Of a stretch of DNA of 64,000 nt, positions 32,591 through 42,839 are shown in pieces; position 1 is the stretch's first letter, and each line of letters begins with the position of its first letter. This DNA comes from Streptomyces djakartensis (GTDB lineage Bacteria > Actinomycetota > Actinomycetes > Streptomycetales > Streptomycetaceae), in contig NZ_BMWE01000003.1 of the NCBI RefSeq assembly GCF_014651075.1, positions 124,001-188,000 of the forward strand, written 5' to 3'. The notes beneath the pieces were generated by a model. The model worked only from the letters and a program-made list of their open reading frames with translations. It searched no databases and was not told the DNA's origin. Position numbers and translations under genes: made by a program.

Positions 32591-34207
32591 CTACTTCTTG
32601 TCGAGAAGGTCCTGGACCCTGGCGCGGACGTCGTCCGTCGCGAGGCCGCGGATCGTCAGCGTCGTCCGGCGGCGCAGCACGTCGTCCTGCGTCTCGGCCC
32701 ACTCGTGGTCCCGGGCCCAGACGACCTGCGCCCAGATCTCCGGGGCGTCCGGGTGGACGCGCTCGGCGAGCTCGGGGCTCTCGTTGGCCAGGCGGGCGAT
32801 GTCGAAGGCCAGCGAGCCGTAGTGGGTGGCCAGGTGCCTGGCGGTGTCGGCGGCCATGCGCGGGCCGGGTGCCGGGCGGTCGGTCAGCAGCCGGTGGGCG
32901 ACCGCGCGCGGGTTGGCTATGCCGGGCAGCGGAAGCTTCTTCGGCAGCGAGCTGATGGGCTCGAAGTCGTCACCCAGGGGGTGGCCCGGCAGGGCCTGAA
33001 GCTTCTGCATGACCGTACGGCCGATGTGGCGGAAGGTGGTCCACTTGCCGCCCGCGACGGACAGCATGCCGCCCTTGCCCTCGGTGACGACGGTCTCGCG
33101 CTTGGCCTTGGCGGTGTCGCCGGGGCCGCCCGGCAGCACCCGCAGGCCCGCGAAGGAGTAGGTGATGAGGTCGCGGCTGAGCTGCTGGTCGCGGACCGAG
33201 AAGGCGGCCTCGTCGAGGATCTGGGATATGTCCTGCTCGGTGACCGCGACGTCCGCCGGGTCGCCCTCGAACTCCTCGTCCGTGGTGCCGAGCAGCAGCA
33301 TGTCCTCCCAGGGGAGGGCGAACGTGATGCGGTACTTGTCGATGGGCGTGGCGAGCGCGGCCTTCCACGGGGAGGTGCGCTTCAGGACCAGGTGCGCGCC
33401 CTTCGACAGGCGGATGGACGGCGCCGCGTTCGGGTCCTCCATCCTGCGCAGGTGGTCGACCCACGGGCCGGTCGCGTTCAGCACCAGCCGGGCGTTGACG
33501 CCGAACTCGTCTCCGGACAGGCGGTCCTTCAGCTCGGCACCGGTGACCCGGCCCTGCGTGAAGCGCATGCCCGTCACCTCGGCGTGGTTCAGGACGACCG
33601 CGCCCGCCTCGACGGCCGCGCGGACCGTCATCAGCGCCATGCGCGCGTCGTTCATCTGGTCGTCGCCGTACACGGCCACGGCCTTGAGGTTCTCGGTGCG
33701 CAGCTCGGGCACGTCCTGCGCCGCCTTGGCCGGCGAGAGCAGGTGCCCGACGCCGTCACCGAACGCGGAGAGCGCGGAGTAGGCGAAGACACCCGCCCCG
33801 AGCTTCGCCGCGCCGTGCGGCCCGCCCTTGTAGACGGGGAGGTAGAACGTGAGCGGGTTCGCCAGGTGGGGTGCCACCTGGCGGGAGACCGCACGGCGCT
33901 CGAAGTGGTTCTCCGCCACCAGCTTCACCGCGCCGGTCTGCAGGTAGCGCAGGCCGCCGTGGAGCAGCTTGGAGGAGGCGGAGGAGGTGGCGCCGGCGAA
34001 GTCGCCGGCGTCGACCAGAGCCACCCTGAGGCCGGACTGCGCGGCGTGCCAGGCGGTGGAGATGCCCAGGATGCCGCCGCCGATCACGAGAAGGTCGTAC
34101 GACGCCTTGGAGAGCTGCTCCCTGGTCTCGGCCCGGCTCGGGTTCGAGCCGGAGGCCGGGTGCGTCCCCAGGGCAGGCACGGACTGCAGGGTGGACTGAC
34201 TGGTCAT
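32591..34207 (-). CDS. glpD: Glycerol-3-phosphate dehydrogenase (FAD, aerobic)
   Basis: The 538-residue flavoprotein has the FAD-binding motif YDLLVIGGGILGISTAWHAAQSG near residue 37 and the GlpD signature SSKLLHGGLRYL, followed by the C-terminal helical domain (ATHYGSLAFDIARLANE). It oxidises sn-glycerol 3-phosphate to dihydroxyacetone phosphate and passes electrons to the quinone pool at the membrane. The N-terminal 30 residues before the FAD fold are Ser/Pro-rich. It lies 8 bp after glpK and ends the operon. Confidence 0.96.
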   Translation of the reverse strand: MTSQSTLQSVPALGTHPASGSNPSRAETREQLSKASYDLLVIGGGILGISTAWHAAQSGLRVALVDAGDFAGATSSASSKLLHGGLRYLQTGAVKLVAENHFERRAVSRQVAPHLANPLTFYLPVYKGGPHGAAKLGAGVFAYSALSAFGDGVGHLLSPAKAAQDVPELRTENLKAVAVYGDDQMNDARMALMTVRAAVEAGAVVLNHAEVTGMRFTQGRVTGAELKDRLSGDEFGVNARLVLNATGPWVDHLRRMEDPNAAPSIRLSKGAHLVLKRTSPWKAALATPIDKYRITFALPWEDMLLLGTTDEEFEGDPADVAVTEQDISQILDEAAFSVRDQQLSRDLITYSFAGLRVLPGGPGDTAKAKRETVVTEGKGGMLSVAGGKWTTFRHIGRTVMQKLQALPGHPLGDDFEPISSLPKKLPLPGIANPRAVAHRLLTDRPAPGPRMAADTARHLATHYGSLAFDIARLANESPELAERVHPDAPEIWAQVVWARDHEWAETQDDVLRRRTTLTIRGLATDDVRARVQDLLDKK

Positions 34208-34215
34208 GCTGTTTC

Positions 34216-35754
<1,539 letters not shown>

Positions 35755-35837
35755 TGTGTGCTCCTGGAAATTCCGTGTTTATGGGGCTTTACGTACGGCG
35801 CGTGCTGAGAGTTTCGCGAAAGGCGCGGGAATCGCTC

Positions 35838-36632
35838 CTAGGCGAACGCGACGTTGTAGATGCCCGCCGCGATGGCGCCGCCGAGCAGCGGACCCACCAC
35901 GGGGACCCAGGCGTAGCCCCAGTCGGAGCCGCCCTTGTTGGGCAGCGGCAGCAGGGCGTGCACGATGCGCGGACCGAGGTCACGGGCCGGGTTGATCGCG
36001 TACCCCGTCGGGCCGCCGAGGGACAGACCGATGGAGACCACCACGAACGCGGTGATCAGCGCGCCCAGGGTGCCGAGGCCGTTGCCCTTGTCGTTCAGGC
36101 CCTGGGTGAGCACGGCGAGAACCAGCACGATGGTGCCGATGACCTCGGTGGCGATGTTCTGCCAGGCGACCCGGATCTCGGGGCCGGTGGAGAAGACGCC
36201 GAGCACGGGGCCCGCGCCCTTCTCCTGGGCCTCGACGGCCTTGGCGGCGGTGTCCTGCGCGCCCGGACCGCCGACGATCTCGCGGTCGGTGAGGTGGGCG
36301 TGGAACTGACCGTAGTAGGCGACCCAGACCAGCGCCGCGCCGATCATGGCGCCGAGCACCTGTCCGGCCCAGTAGACCGGAACGTTCTTCCAGTCGCCGT
36401 CCTTGATGGCGATCGCCAGCGTCACGGCCGGATTCAGATGTGCGCCGGAGAGCGGCGCCGTGGTGTAGACGGCCGTGAGCACCGCGAAGCCCCACCCGAA
36501 GGTGATGGCGAGCCAGCCGGCGTTGCGTGCCTTGGAGGCCTTCAGCGTGACGGCGGCGCAGACTCCGCCGCCGAGGAGGATGAGTATGGCGGTCCCGATG
36601 GTCTCGCCGATGAAGATGTCGGAGCTGGACAC
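35838..36632 (-). CDS. glpF: Glycerol facilitator (aquaglyceroporin)
   Basis: The 264-residue MIP-family channel has six membrane helices and both NPA boxes, [11 protein letters not shown] in the first half and [13 protein letters not shown] in the second. Asp after the second NPAR is the mark of glycerol-conducting members. The GTG at 36632 has AAAGGAG upstream; a longer open frame would pass through the promoter and the GylR-operator candidate. It is the first gene of the glpFKD operon. Confidence 0.94.
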   Translation of the reverse strand: MSSSDIFIGETIGTAILILLGGGVCAAVTLKASKARNAGWLAITFGWGFAVLTAVYTTAPLSGAHLNPAVTLAIAIKDGDWKNVPVYWAGQVLGAMIGAALVWVAYYGQFHAHLTDREIVGGPGAQDTAAKAVEAQEKGAGPVLGVFSTGPEIRVAWQNIATEVIGTIVLVLAVLTQGLNDKGNGLGTLGALITAFVVVSIGLSLGGPTGYAINPARDLGPRIVHALLPLPNKGGSDWGYAWVPVVGPLLGGAIAAGIYNVAFA

Positions 36633-36713
36633 CCGCGACTCCTTTGTCCTACGTCCAGGGAAGTTCGATACCGGCCTGGCGTTGTCACACTCTAGCGCGT
36701 ATTGCCGGTAGCT

Positions 36714-36730
36714 GTTCGACAATGTCGACC
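36714..36730. promoter_or_regulatory. GylR operator candidate upstream of glpF
   Basis: GTTCGACAATGTCGACC contains TCGACA-A-TGTCGA, a perfect palindrome around one base. It lies 82 bp upstream of the glpF start. A 17-base sequence differing at only three positions occurs upstream of gylR (37733-37749). IclR-family proteins bind palindromes of this size, and the S. coelicolor gyl operon is known to be controlled by GylR. Confidence 0.75.
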
Positions 36731-36852
36731 GATGGACGGGAGTCTTGCTTCGGCGTTACGAGCACGTCAAGGGCTGTGTACTCGAATATCTGATCGTTAC
36801 TGATCGCCGTGGGTTCGGTGATCTTCGCCGCAGGTGAGCGCGGACATGCCGA

Positions 36853-36882
36853 GGACCGGGACGCCGCACGGCGTCCCGGTCC
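36853..36882 (-). terminator. Terminator of gylR
   Basis: Perfect 14-bp arms (36853-36866 and 36869-36882), only 2 bases apart, form a GC-rich hairpin 24 bp after the gylR stop. It would separate gylR transcription from the glpF promoter region, although some readthrough is possible. Confidence 0.8.
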
Positions 36883-36905
36883 CCGGCAGGTGCCGGCGTG
36901 TGCCG

Positions 36906-37679
36906 TCAGAACCGCCCGGCGCCCAGATCCCGCGACACCGCGCGGGCACAGTCCCGTACGGCCGCGATCAGCTCCGGGCGCAGCGCTCCCTCGTCGTCGG
37001 GCCGGCACAGCCGCTCCACGGCACCGGTGATGCCGACCGAGCCGACCGGCATGCGCCGCCGGTCGTGGATGGGCGCGGCGATGGAGGCGACGCCCTCCCA
37101 GGTCTCCTCGACGTCCGCCGCGTACCCGCGGGCGCGGGTGACGTCGAGGATGTGCTCGAAGTCCTCCGGCTCGCACACGGTCCGGTCGGTGAACGCCTTG
37201 CGGTCGGACTCCAGGGCCTCACTGTGCGCGACCGGGTCGTAGGCGGACAGCACCTTGCCCAGCGCCGTGGAGTGCAGCGGCTGCATGGCCCCGATCTCCA
37301 GGACCTGCCGGCTGTCGTCCGGCCGGAAGACGTGGTGCACGATCAGCACGCCCTGCTGGTGCAGGACGCCCAGGTAGACGCTCTCACCGCTGGACCGGGC
37401 CAGGTCGTCGGTCCACACCAGGGCGCGCGCCCGCAGCTCGTGCACATCGAGGTAGGTGGTGCCGAGGCGCAGCAGCTCGGCGCCCAGCTGGTAGCGCCCG
37501 GAGGCGTCGTCCTGTTCCACGAAGCCCTCCTGCTGGAGGGTGCGCAGTATGCCGTGGGCCGTGCCCTTGGCCAGGCCCAGCGACGAGGCGATGTCCGACA
37601 GGCCGAGCCGCCGCTCGCCGCCCGCGAGCAGCCGCAGCATCGCGGCCGCCCGCTCGAGCGACTGGATGTTCCGTGCCAT
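36906..37679 (-). CDS. gylR: IclR-family regulator of glycerol catabolism
   Basis: This 257-residue IclR protein has an N-terminal winged helix (SLERAAAMLRLLAGGERRLGLSDIASSLGLAKGTAHGILRTLQQEGF) and an effector domain ending in the family signature GVASIAAPIHDRRRMPVGSVGITGAVERL. It lies directly upstream of glpFKD on the same strand, as gylR does in S. coelicolor, where it represses both the operon and itself and responds to glycerol 3-phosphate. Operator-like sequences precede both units here. Confidence 0.94.
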   Translation of the reverse strand: MARNIQSLERAAAMLRLLAGGERRLGLSDIASSLGLAKGTAHGILRTLQQEGFVEQDDASGRYQLGAELLRLGTTYLDVHELRARALVWTDDLARSSGESVYLGVLHQQGVLIVHHVFRPDDSRQVLEIGAMQPLHSTALGKVLSAYDPVAHSEALESDRKAFTDRTVCEPEDFEHILDVTRARGYAADVEETWEGVASIAAPIHDRRRMPVGSVGITGAVERLCRPDDEGALRPELIAAVRDCARAVSRDLGAGRF

Positions 37680-37732
37680 CGCCGTACTGCCTCCGTCCCC
37701 TTGACCGCCGAGCAGCGGCGTCCGCAGCCCTC

Positions 37733-37749
37733 GTTCGGCAATGTCGAAC
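37733..37749. promoter_or_regulatory. GylR operator candidate upstream of gylR
   Basis: GTTCGGCAATGTCGAAC is a near-perfect inverted repeat, 54 bp upstream of the gylR start, and shares TTCG-CAATGTCGA with the site before glpF. It supports autoregulation of gylR. Confidence 0.75.
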
Positions 37750-38042
37750 ACTACCGGTCGAAGGCGACCTCTCGCTAATGGCGCGTCACCATTCGTTGCG
37801 CCGGCGGGGCCGGAGGGGCCGCGTCGGCGTGTCGACTCGGGTTCGCAGGGCAGACGCCTCCCAGCGGCCATACGTTCCGCAACGGCCCGCCCGGCCGCCA
37901 GAGGCGTCCGCCTCGTGGACGCCCTGCCCGTCCCGGGCGACTCCCGGTTAGGCTGGCGCCGTGCGCCCTTCCCCCCGGGACCACTCCCGGGTGGCCGGGA
38001 AGCCGCATAGCCGACAGCCGTCGCACTTGAGGGAGCCCTTAT
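37750..38042. other. Upstream region of metH
   Basis: These 293 bases between the gylR operator candidate and the metH ATG hold no gene. I looked for a cobalamin riboswitch, expected for some B12-dependent genes, and saw no B12-box-like sequence. CCCGGGA/CCCGGGT repeats near 37976-37991 can pair and GAGGGAG is the ribosome-binding site. No promoter could be assigned with confidence. Confidence 0.4.
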
Positions 38043-41000
38043 ATGGCCTCGTTGCCGCCGACCCCTTCCGCAGACAGCCGGACCCGTGTGTCCGCCCTCC
38101 GAGAGGCGCTGGCCAGCCGTGTGGTCGTGGCCGACGGTGCCATGGGCACCATGCTCCAGGCGCAGGACCCGACGCTCGAGGACTTCCAGAACCTCGAGGG
38201 CTGCAACGAGATCCTGAACCTGACCCGGCCGGACATCGTCCGCTCCGTCCACGACGCGTACTTCGCCGTGGGCGTCGACTGCGTCGAGACCAACACCTTC
38301 GGCGCCAACCACACCGCCGCGGCGGAGTACGAGATCTCCGACCGCGTGCACGAGCTGTCCGAGGCCGGTGCCCGGATCGCCCGCGAGGTGGCCGACGAGT
38401 ACGCCGCCCAGGACGGCCGCCCGCGCTGGGTCCTGGGCTCCATCGGCCCAGGCACCAAGCTGCCCACGCTCGGCCACGTCACCTACACCGCCATCCGCGA
38501 CGGCTACCAGGCCAACGCGGAGGGCCTGCTCGCGGGAGGCGCCGACGCGCTGCTCGTGGAGACCACCCAGGACCTGCTCCAGACGAAGGCGTCCGTCCTC
38601 GGCGCCCGCCGGGCCATGGAGGCCACCGGCGTCGAGGTGCCGCTGCTGTGCTCGATGGCCTTCGAGACCACCGGCACCATGCTGCTCGGCTCCGAGATCG
38701 GCGCGGCGCTGACCGCTCTGGAGCCGCTCGGCATCGACATGATCGGCCTGAACTGCTCCACCGGCCCCGCCGAGATGAGCGAGCACCTGCGCTATCTGAC
38801 GCGGCACTCGCGCATCCCGCTGCTGTGCATGCCGAACGCCGGTCTGCCGATCCTCACCAAGGACGGCGCCCACTTCCCGCTGGACCCCGAGGGCCTGGCC
38901 GACGCCCAGCAGAACTTCGTCCAGGACTACGGCCTCTCCCTCGTCGGCGGCTGCTGCGGCACCACCCCCGAGCACCTGCGCCAGCTGGTCGAACGCGTCC
39001 GGGACCTCGCCCCCACCGAGCGCAGCCCGCAGCCCGAGCCGGGCGCGGCCTCCCTGTACCAGTCCGTGCCGTTCCGGCAGGACACCTCCTACCTGGCCAT
39101 CGGTGAGCGCACCAACGCCAACGGCTCGAAGAAGTTCCGCGAGGCCATGCTGGAAGGCCGCTGGGACGACTGCGTGGAGATGGCCCGGGACCAGATCCGC
39201 GAGGGCGCGCACATGCTCGACCTGTGCGTGGACTACGTCGGCCGCGACGGCGTCGCCGACATGGAGGAACTCGCCGGCCGCTTCGCCACCGCCTCCACGC
39301 TGCCGATCGTGCTGGACTCCACCGAGGTCGACGTCATCCGGGCCGGCCTGGAGAAGCTCGGCGGCCGCGCCGTGATCAACTCGGTGAACTACGAGGACGG
39401 CGACGGCCCCGAGTCCCGCTTCGCCAAGGTCACGGCCCTGGCCAAGGAGCACGGCGCGGCCTTGATCGCGCTGACCATCGACGAGGAGGGCCAGGCCCGC
39501 ACCGCCGAGAAGAAGGTCGAGATCGCCGAACGGCTCATCGACGACCTCACCGGCAACTGGGGCATCCACGAGGAGGACATCCTCGTCGACTGCCTGACCT
39601 TCACCATCTGCACCGGCCAGGAGGAGTCCCGGGGGGACGGCGTCGCCACCATCGAGGGCATCCGCGAGCTCAAGCGGCGCCACCCGAAGGTGCAGACCAC
39701 GCTGGGCCTGTCCAACATCTCCTTCGGCCTCAACCCGGCCGCCCGCATCCTGCTGAACTCCGTCTTCCTCGACGAGTGCGTCAAGGCGGGCCTGGACTCG
39801 GCGATCGTGCACGCCTCGAAGATCCTGCCGATCGCCCGTTTCAGCGAGGAGGAGGTCCAGACGGCTCTGGACCTGATCTACGACCGCCGTGCCGAGGGCT
39901 ACGACCCGCTGCAGAAGCTCATGCAGCTGTTCGAGGGCGCCACCGCCAAGTCGCTGAAGGCCGGCAAGGCCGAGGAACTGGCCGCCCTGCCGCTGGACGA
40001 GCGCCTGAAGCGGCGCATCATCGACGGCGAGCGCAACGGTCTCGAAGCCGACCTGGACGAGGCCCTCCAGCAGCGGCCGGCGCTGGACATCGTCAACGAG
40101 ACGCTGCTGGACGGCATGAAGGTCGTCGGCGAGCTGTTCGGCTCCGGCCAGATGCAGCTGCCGTTCGTCCTGCAGTCCGCGGAGGTCATGAAGACGGCGG
40201 TGGCCCATCTGGAGCCGCACATGGAGAAGAGCGACGAGGCGGGCAAGGGCACCATCGTGCTGGCGACCGTGCGCGGCGACGTGCACGACATCGGCAAGAA
40301 CCTCGTCGACATCATCCTGTCCAACAACGGCTACAACGTCGTCAACCTGGGCATCAAGCAGCCGGTCTCCGCGATCCTGGACGCCGCCGAGGAGCACAAG
40401 GCCGACGTCATCGGCATGTCCGGTCTCCTGGTCAAGTCCACCGTGATCATGAAGGAGAACCTGGAGGAGCTGAACCAGCGCGGCCTGGCGGCGAACTTCC
40501 CGGTCATCCTCGGCGGCGCCGCCCTGACCCGCGCCTACGTCGAGCAGGACCTGCACGAGATCTACGAGGGCGAGGTCCGCTACGCCCGCGACGCCTTCGA
40601 GGGCCTGCGCCTGATGGACGCCCTGATCGGCGTCAAGCGGGGCGTACCCGGCGCCAAGCTGCCCGAGCTGAAGCAGCGCCGCGTCCGGGCCACCGCCCCG
40701 GCCGCCGTGGAGGAGCGCCCCGAGGAGGGCCACGTCCGCTCCGACGTCGCCACCGACAACCCCGTCCCGAAGGCACCCTTCCAGGGCACCCGCGTGATCA
40801 AGGGCATCCAGCTCAAGGAGTACGCGAGCTGGCTCGACGAGGGCGCCCTGTTCAAGGGCCAGTGGGGCCTGAAGCAGGCCCGCACCGGCGAGGGCCCCTC
40901 CTACGAGGAGCTCGTCGAGACCGAGGGCCGGCCCCGGCTGCGCGGCCTGCTCGACCGGCTCCAGACGGAGAACCTGCTGGAGGCGGCCGTGGTCTACGGC

Positions 41001-41558
41001 TACTTCCCGTGCGTCTCCAAGGACGACGACCTGATCATCCTGGACGAGCAGGGCAACGAGCGCACCCGCTTCACCTTCCCGCGTCAGCGCCGTGGCCGCC
41101 GCCTGTGCCTGGCCGACTTCTTCCGCCCGGAGGAGTCCGGCGAGACGGACGTCGTGGGCCTGCAGGTGGTCACCGTCGGCTCGCGGATCGGCGAGGAGAC
41201 CGCCCGGCTCTTCGAGGCCAACGCCTACCGGGACTACCTCGAACTGCACGGCCTGTCCGTACAGCTCGCCGAGGCGCTCGCCGAGTACTGGCACGCGCGC
41301 GTGCGCTCCGAACTCGGCTTCGCGGGTGAGGACCCGGACGAGATGCAGGGCATGTTCGAGCTGAAGTACCGGGGCGCCCGCTTCTCCCTCGGCTACGGCG
41401 CCTGCCCGAACCTGGAGGACCGCGCGAAGATCGCCGACCTGCTCCAGCCGGAGCGCATCGGCGTCCACCTGTCCGAGGAGTTCCAGCTCCACCCCGAGCA
41501 GTCCACGGACGCCATCGTGATCCACCACCCGGAGGCGAAGTACTTCAACGCCCGCTGA
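38043..41558 (+). CDS. metH: Cobalamin-dependent methionine synthase
   Basis: The 1171-residue, four-module enzyme transfers a methyl group from methyltetrahydrofolate to homocysteine. The homocysteine domain (about 1-330) carries zinc ligands Cys238 (LNCSTG) and Cys304-Cys305 (GGCCGT). The folate domain begins near 355 (IGERTNANGSKKF). The cobalamin module has DVHDIGKN with the cobalt-ligand His748. The C-terminal activation domain ends with RGARFSLGYGACPNLEDRAKI, which binds S-adenosylmethionine. All modules are intact. A hairpin at 41673-41703 follows. Confidence 0.97.
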   Translation: MASLPPTPSADSRTRVSALREALASRVVVADGAMGTMLQAQDPTLEDFQNLEGCNEILNLTRPDIVRSVHDAYFAVGVDCVETNTFGANHTAAAEYEISDRVHELSEAGARIAREVADEYAAQDGRPRWVLGSIGPGTKLPTLGHVTYTAIRDGYQANAEGLLAGGADALLVETTQDLLQTKASVLGARRAMEATGVEVPLLCSMAFETTGTMLLGSEIGAALTALEPLGIDMIGLNCSTGPAEMSEHLRYLTRHSRIPLLCMPNAGLPILTKDGAHFPLDPEGLADAQQNFVQDYGLSLVGGCCGTTPEHLRQLVERVRDLAPTERSPQPEPGAASLYQSVPFRQDTSYLAIGERTNANGSKKFREAMLEGRWDDCVEMARDQIREGAHMLDLCVDYVGRDGVADMEELAGRFATASTLPIVLDSTEVDVIRAGLEKLGGRAVINSVNYEDGDGPESRFAKVTALAKEHGAALIALTIDEEGQARTAEKKVEIAERLIDDLTGNWGIHEEDILVDCLTFTICTGQEESRGDGVATIEGIRELKRRHPKVQTTLGLSNISFGLNPAARILLNSVFLDECVKAGLDSAIVHASKILPIARFSEEEVQTALDLIYDRRAEGYDPLQKLMQLFEGATAKSLKAGKAEELAALPLDERLKRRIIDGERNGLEADLDEALQQRPALDIVNETLLDGMKVVGELFGSGQMQLPFVLQSAEVMKTAVAHLEPHMEKSDEAGKGTIVLATVRGDVHDIGKNLVDIILSNNGYNVVNLGIKQPVSAILDAAEEHKADVIGMSGLLVKSTVIMKENLEELNQRGLAANFPVILGGAALTRAYVEQDLHEIYEGEVRYARDAFEGLRLMDALIGVKRGVPGAKLPELKQRRVRATAPAAVEERPEEGHVRSDVATDNPVPKAPFQGTRVIKGIQLKEYASWLDEGALFKGQWGLKQARTGEGPSYEELVETEGRPRLRGLLDRLQTENLLEAAVVYGYFPCVSKDDDLIILDEQGNERTRFTFPRQRRGRRLCLADFFRPEESGETDVVGLQVVTVGSRIGEETARLFEANAYRDYLELHGLSVQLAEALAEYWHARVRSELGFAGEDPDEMQGMFELKYRGARFSLGYGACPNLEDRAKIADLLQPERIGVHLSEEFQLHPEQSTDAIVIHHPEAKYFNAR

Positions 41559-41672
41559 GCGGCGCTTCCGCGCACGTCACGGCGCCCCTCGGCGTATCCA
41601 CGGTATGCCCCGGGGCGCAACGGCTAAACGAGGCGCTTCGCCCGCACACGACGTAGACTGGTCGGTCCACTG

Positions 41673-41703
41673 CAGGCCGGTTCCCCGTGCGGGAACCGGC
41701 CTG
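41673..41703 (+). terminator. Hairpin between metH and the HAD phosphatase gene
   Basis: CAGGCCGGTTCCC (41673-41685) and GGGAACCGGCCTG (41691-41703) form a 13-bp perfect stem with a 5-nt loop. It is 114 bp after metH and 25 bp before the next start, so it may act as a metH terminator or as a leader structure of the next gene. Confidence 0.7.
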
Positions 41704-41728
41704 ATCGTCCCTTCAAGGAGGTAGGTGG

Positions 41729-42430
41729 ATGACCAGTACGGTCCCCGCGCTCAGTACCCGTACGGCCGATGGGTCGGCCCTGCAGGCCGTGCTCCTCGAC
41801 ATGGACGGCACCCTCGTGGACACGGAGGGCTTCTGGTGGGACGTCGAGGTCGAGGTCTTCGCGTCCCTCGGCCACACACTCGACGACTCCTGGCGCCATG
41901 TCGTGGTCGGCGGTCCCATGACCCGCAGCGCGGGCTTCCTGATCGAGGCCACCGGCGCCGACATCACCCTCGACGAGCTCACGGTGCTCCTGAACGACGG
42001 CTTCGAGCAGCGCATCGGCCGCGCCCTGCCGCTGATGCCGGGCGCCGCGCGGCTGCTGGCCGAGCTGTACGAGTACGAGATCCCCACCGCCCTGGTCTCC
42101 GCCTCGCACCGGCGCATCATCGACCGGGTGCTCACCTCCCTGGGCGCTCACCACTTCGGCCTGACGGTGGCCGGCGACGAGGTGCCGCGCACCAAGCCGC
42201 ACCCGGACCCGTACCTGGCGGCCGCCGCCGGCCTGGGCGCGGAGCCGGCCAGGTGCGCCGTCATCGAGGACACCGCGACCGGAGTCGCCGCGGCCGAGGC
42301 GGCGGGCTGCCATGTCGTGGCCGTGCCCTCGGTGGCTCCCATCACCCCGGCCCTGCGCCGCACGGTCGTCAGCTCCCTGGAAGAAGTCGACCTGACATTT
42401 CTGCACGGCCTGATGACGGAAATGCGCTAG
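41729..42430 (+). CDS. HAD-superfamily hydrolase, subfamily IA (phosphoglycolate/sugar phosphatase type)
   Basis: This 233-residue protein has HAD motif I LLDMDGTLVDTEGF with both catalytic Asp. Motif II is the Ser/Thr in ALVSASHRR, motif III the Lys in RTKPHPDPYLAAAAGLG and motif IV CAVIEDTATGVAAAEAAG. The alpha-helical cap between motifs I and II is the type C1 cap, which fits small phosphorylated sugars. Substrate unknown. A very strong AAGGAGG precedes the ATG. Confidence 0.9.
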   Translation: MTSTVPALSTRTADGSALQAVLLDMDGTLVDTEGFWWDVEVEVFASLGHTLDDSWRHVVVGGPMTRSAGFLIEATGADITLDELTVLLNDGFEQRIGRALPLMPGAARLLAELYEYEIPTALVSASHRRIIDRVLTSLGAHHFGLTVAGDEVPRTKPHPDPYLAAAAGLGAEPARCAVIEDTATGVAAAEAAGCHVVAVPSVAPITPALRRTVVSSLEEVDLTFLHGLMTEMR

Positions 42431-42839
42431 GCGTTCACCCAGCGTGCAACGGAGTTACAACAGTAATTCCGAAGGCGAATTCGAACCCCTCACGGGGGTC
42501 GAATTCCCGTACGTCGAACCCGTTTACGCGTGTGACGTTCCCCACGCGGGCCGGGGTCGACACCGGATCCGGCATGTGCTGCAGGTCACCATCAGGGGGT
42601 CATCGACGTGCCCTTGTGTCCCGATTGGTGGAACGCTGCACCAAAGCTTCCGCTGTCGGGTTTTCGGTGTGTCCACGCCCGGTTCCGCAGCGTGATGGGT
42701 GCTCAACTCCGGTGGCGGCGAACCCTCCTGCGGGCGCGGACTAATCTCGATGCGAGAACATCGCCCCACCCCCCGTGATCCGCTGCGCCACCCCTGCATG
42801 CCGGGTACACGGAGTCGACAGCTGTGGAGAAACTCGAGC
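42431..42839. other. Intergenic region with a long AT-containing hairpin
   Basis: No gene is visible in 409 bases between the phosphatase and the first binding protein. An inverted repeat at 42477-42506 (GAATTCGA ... TCGAATTC with CCCC/GGGG inside, 12 of 13 pairs) gives a stable hairpin 46 bp past the phosphatase stop and may be its terminator. The remaining sequence probably contains the promoter of the first lipoprotein gene, but I could not place it. Confidence 0.5.

Noticed and set aside
37680..38042. Cobalamin or SAM-type riboswitch before metH
   Set aside because: I found no B12-box-like sequence and no clear aptamer core. A covariance-model search would decide.
36906..41528. A very long leftward open frame (1540 codons) antisense to metH and continuing into gylR
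   Set aside because: GC-rich codon bias keeps the opposite strand free of stops. Only the last 257 codons (gylR) show family motifs; the rest is low-complexity and metH on the other strand is fully motif-supported.
42477..42506. A T-arm-like sequence (GGGGGTCGAATTCCC) suggesting a tRNA fragment or attachment site
   Set aside because: No acceptor, D or anticodon stems can be formed around it and GTTCRA is not matched; a plain hairpin explains it.
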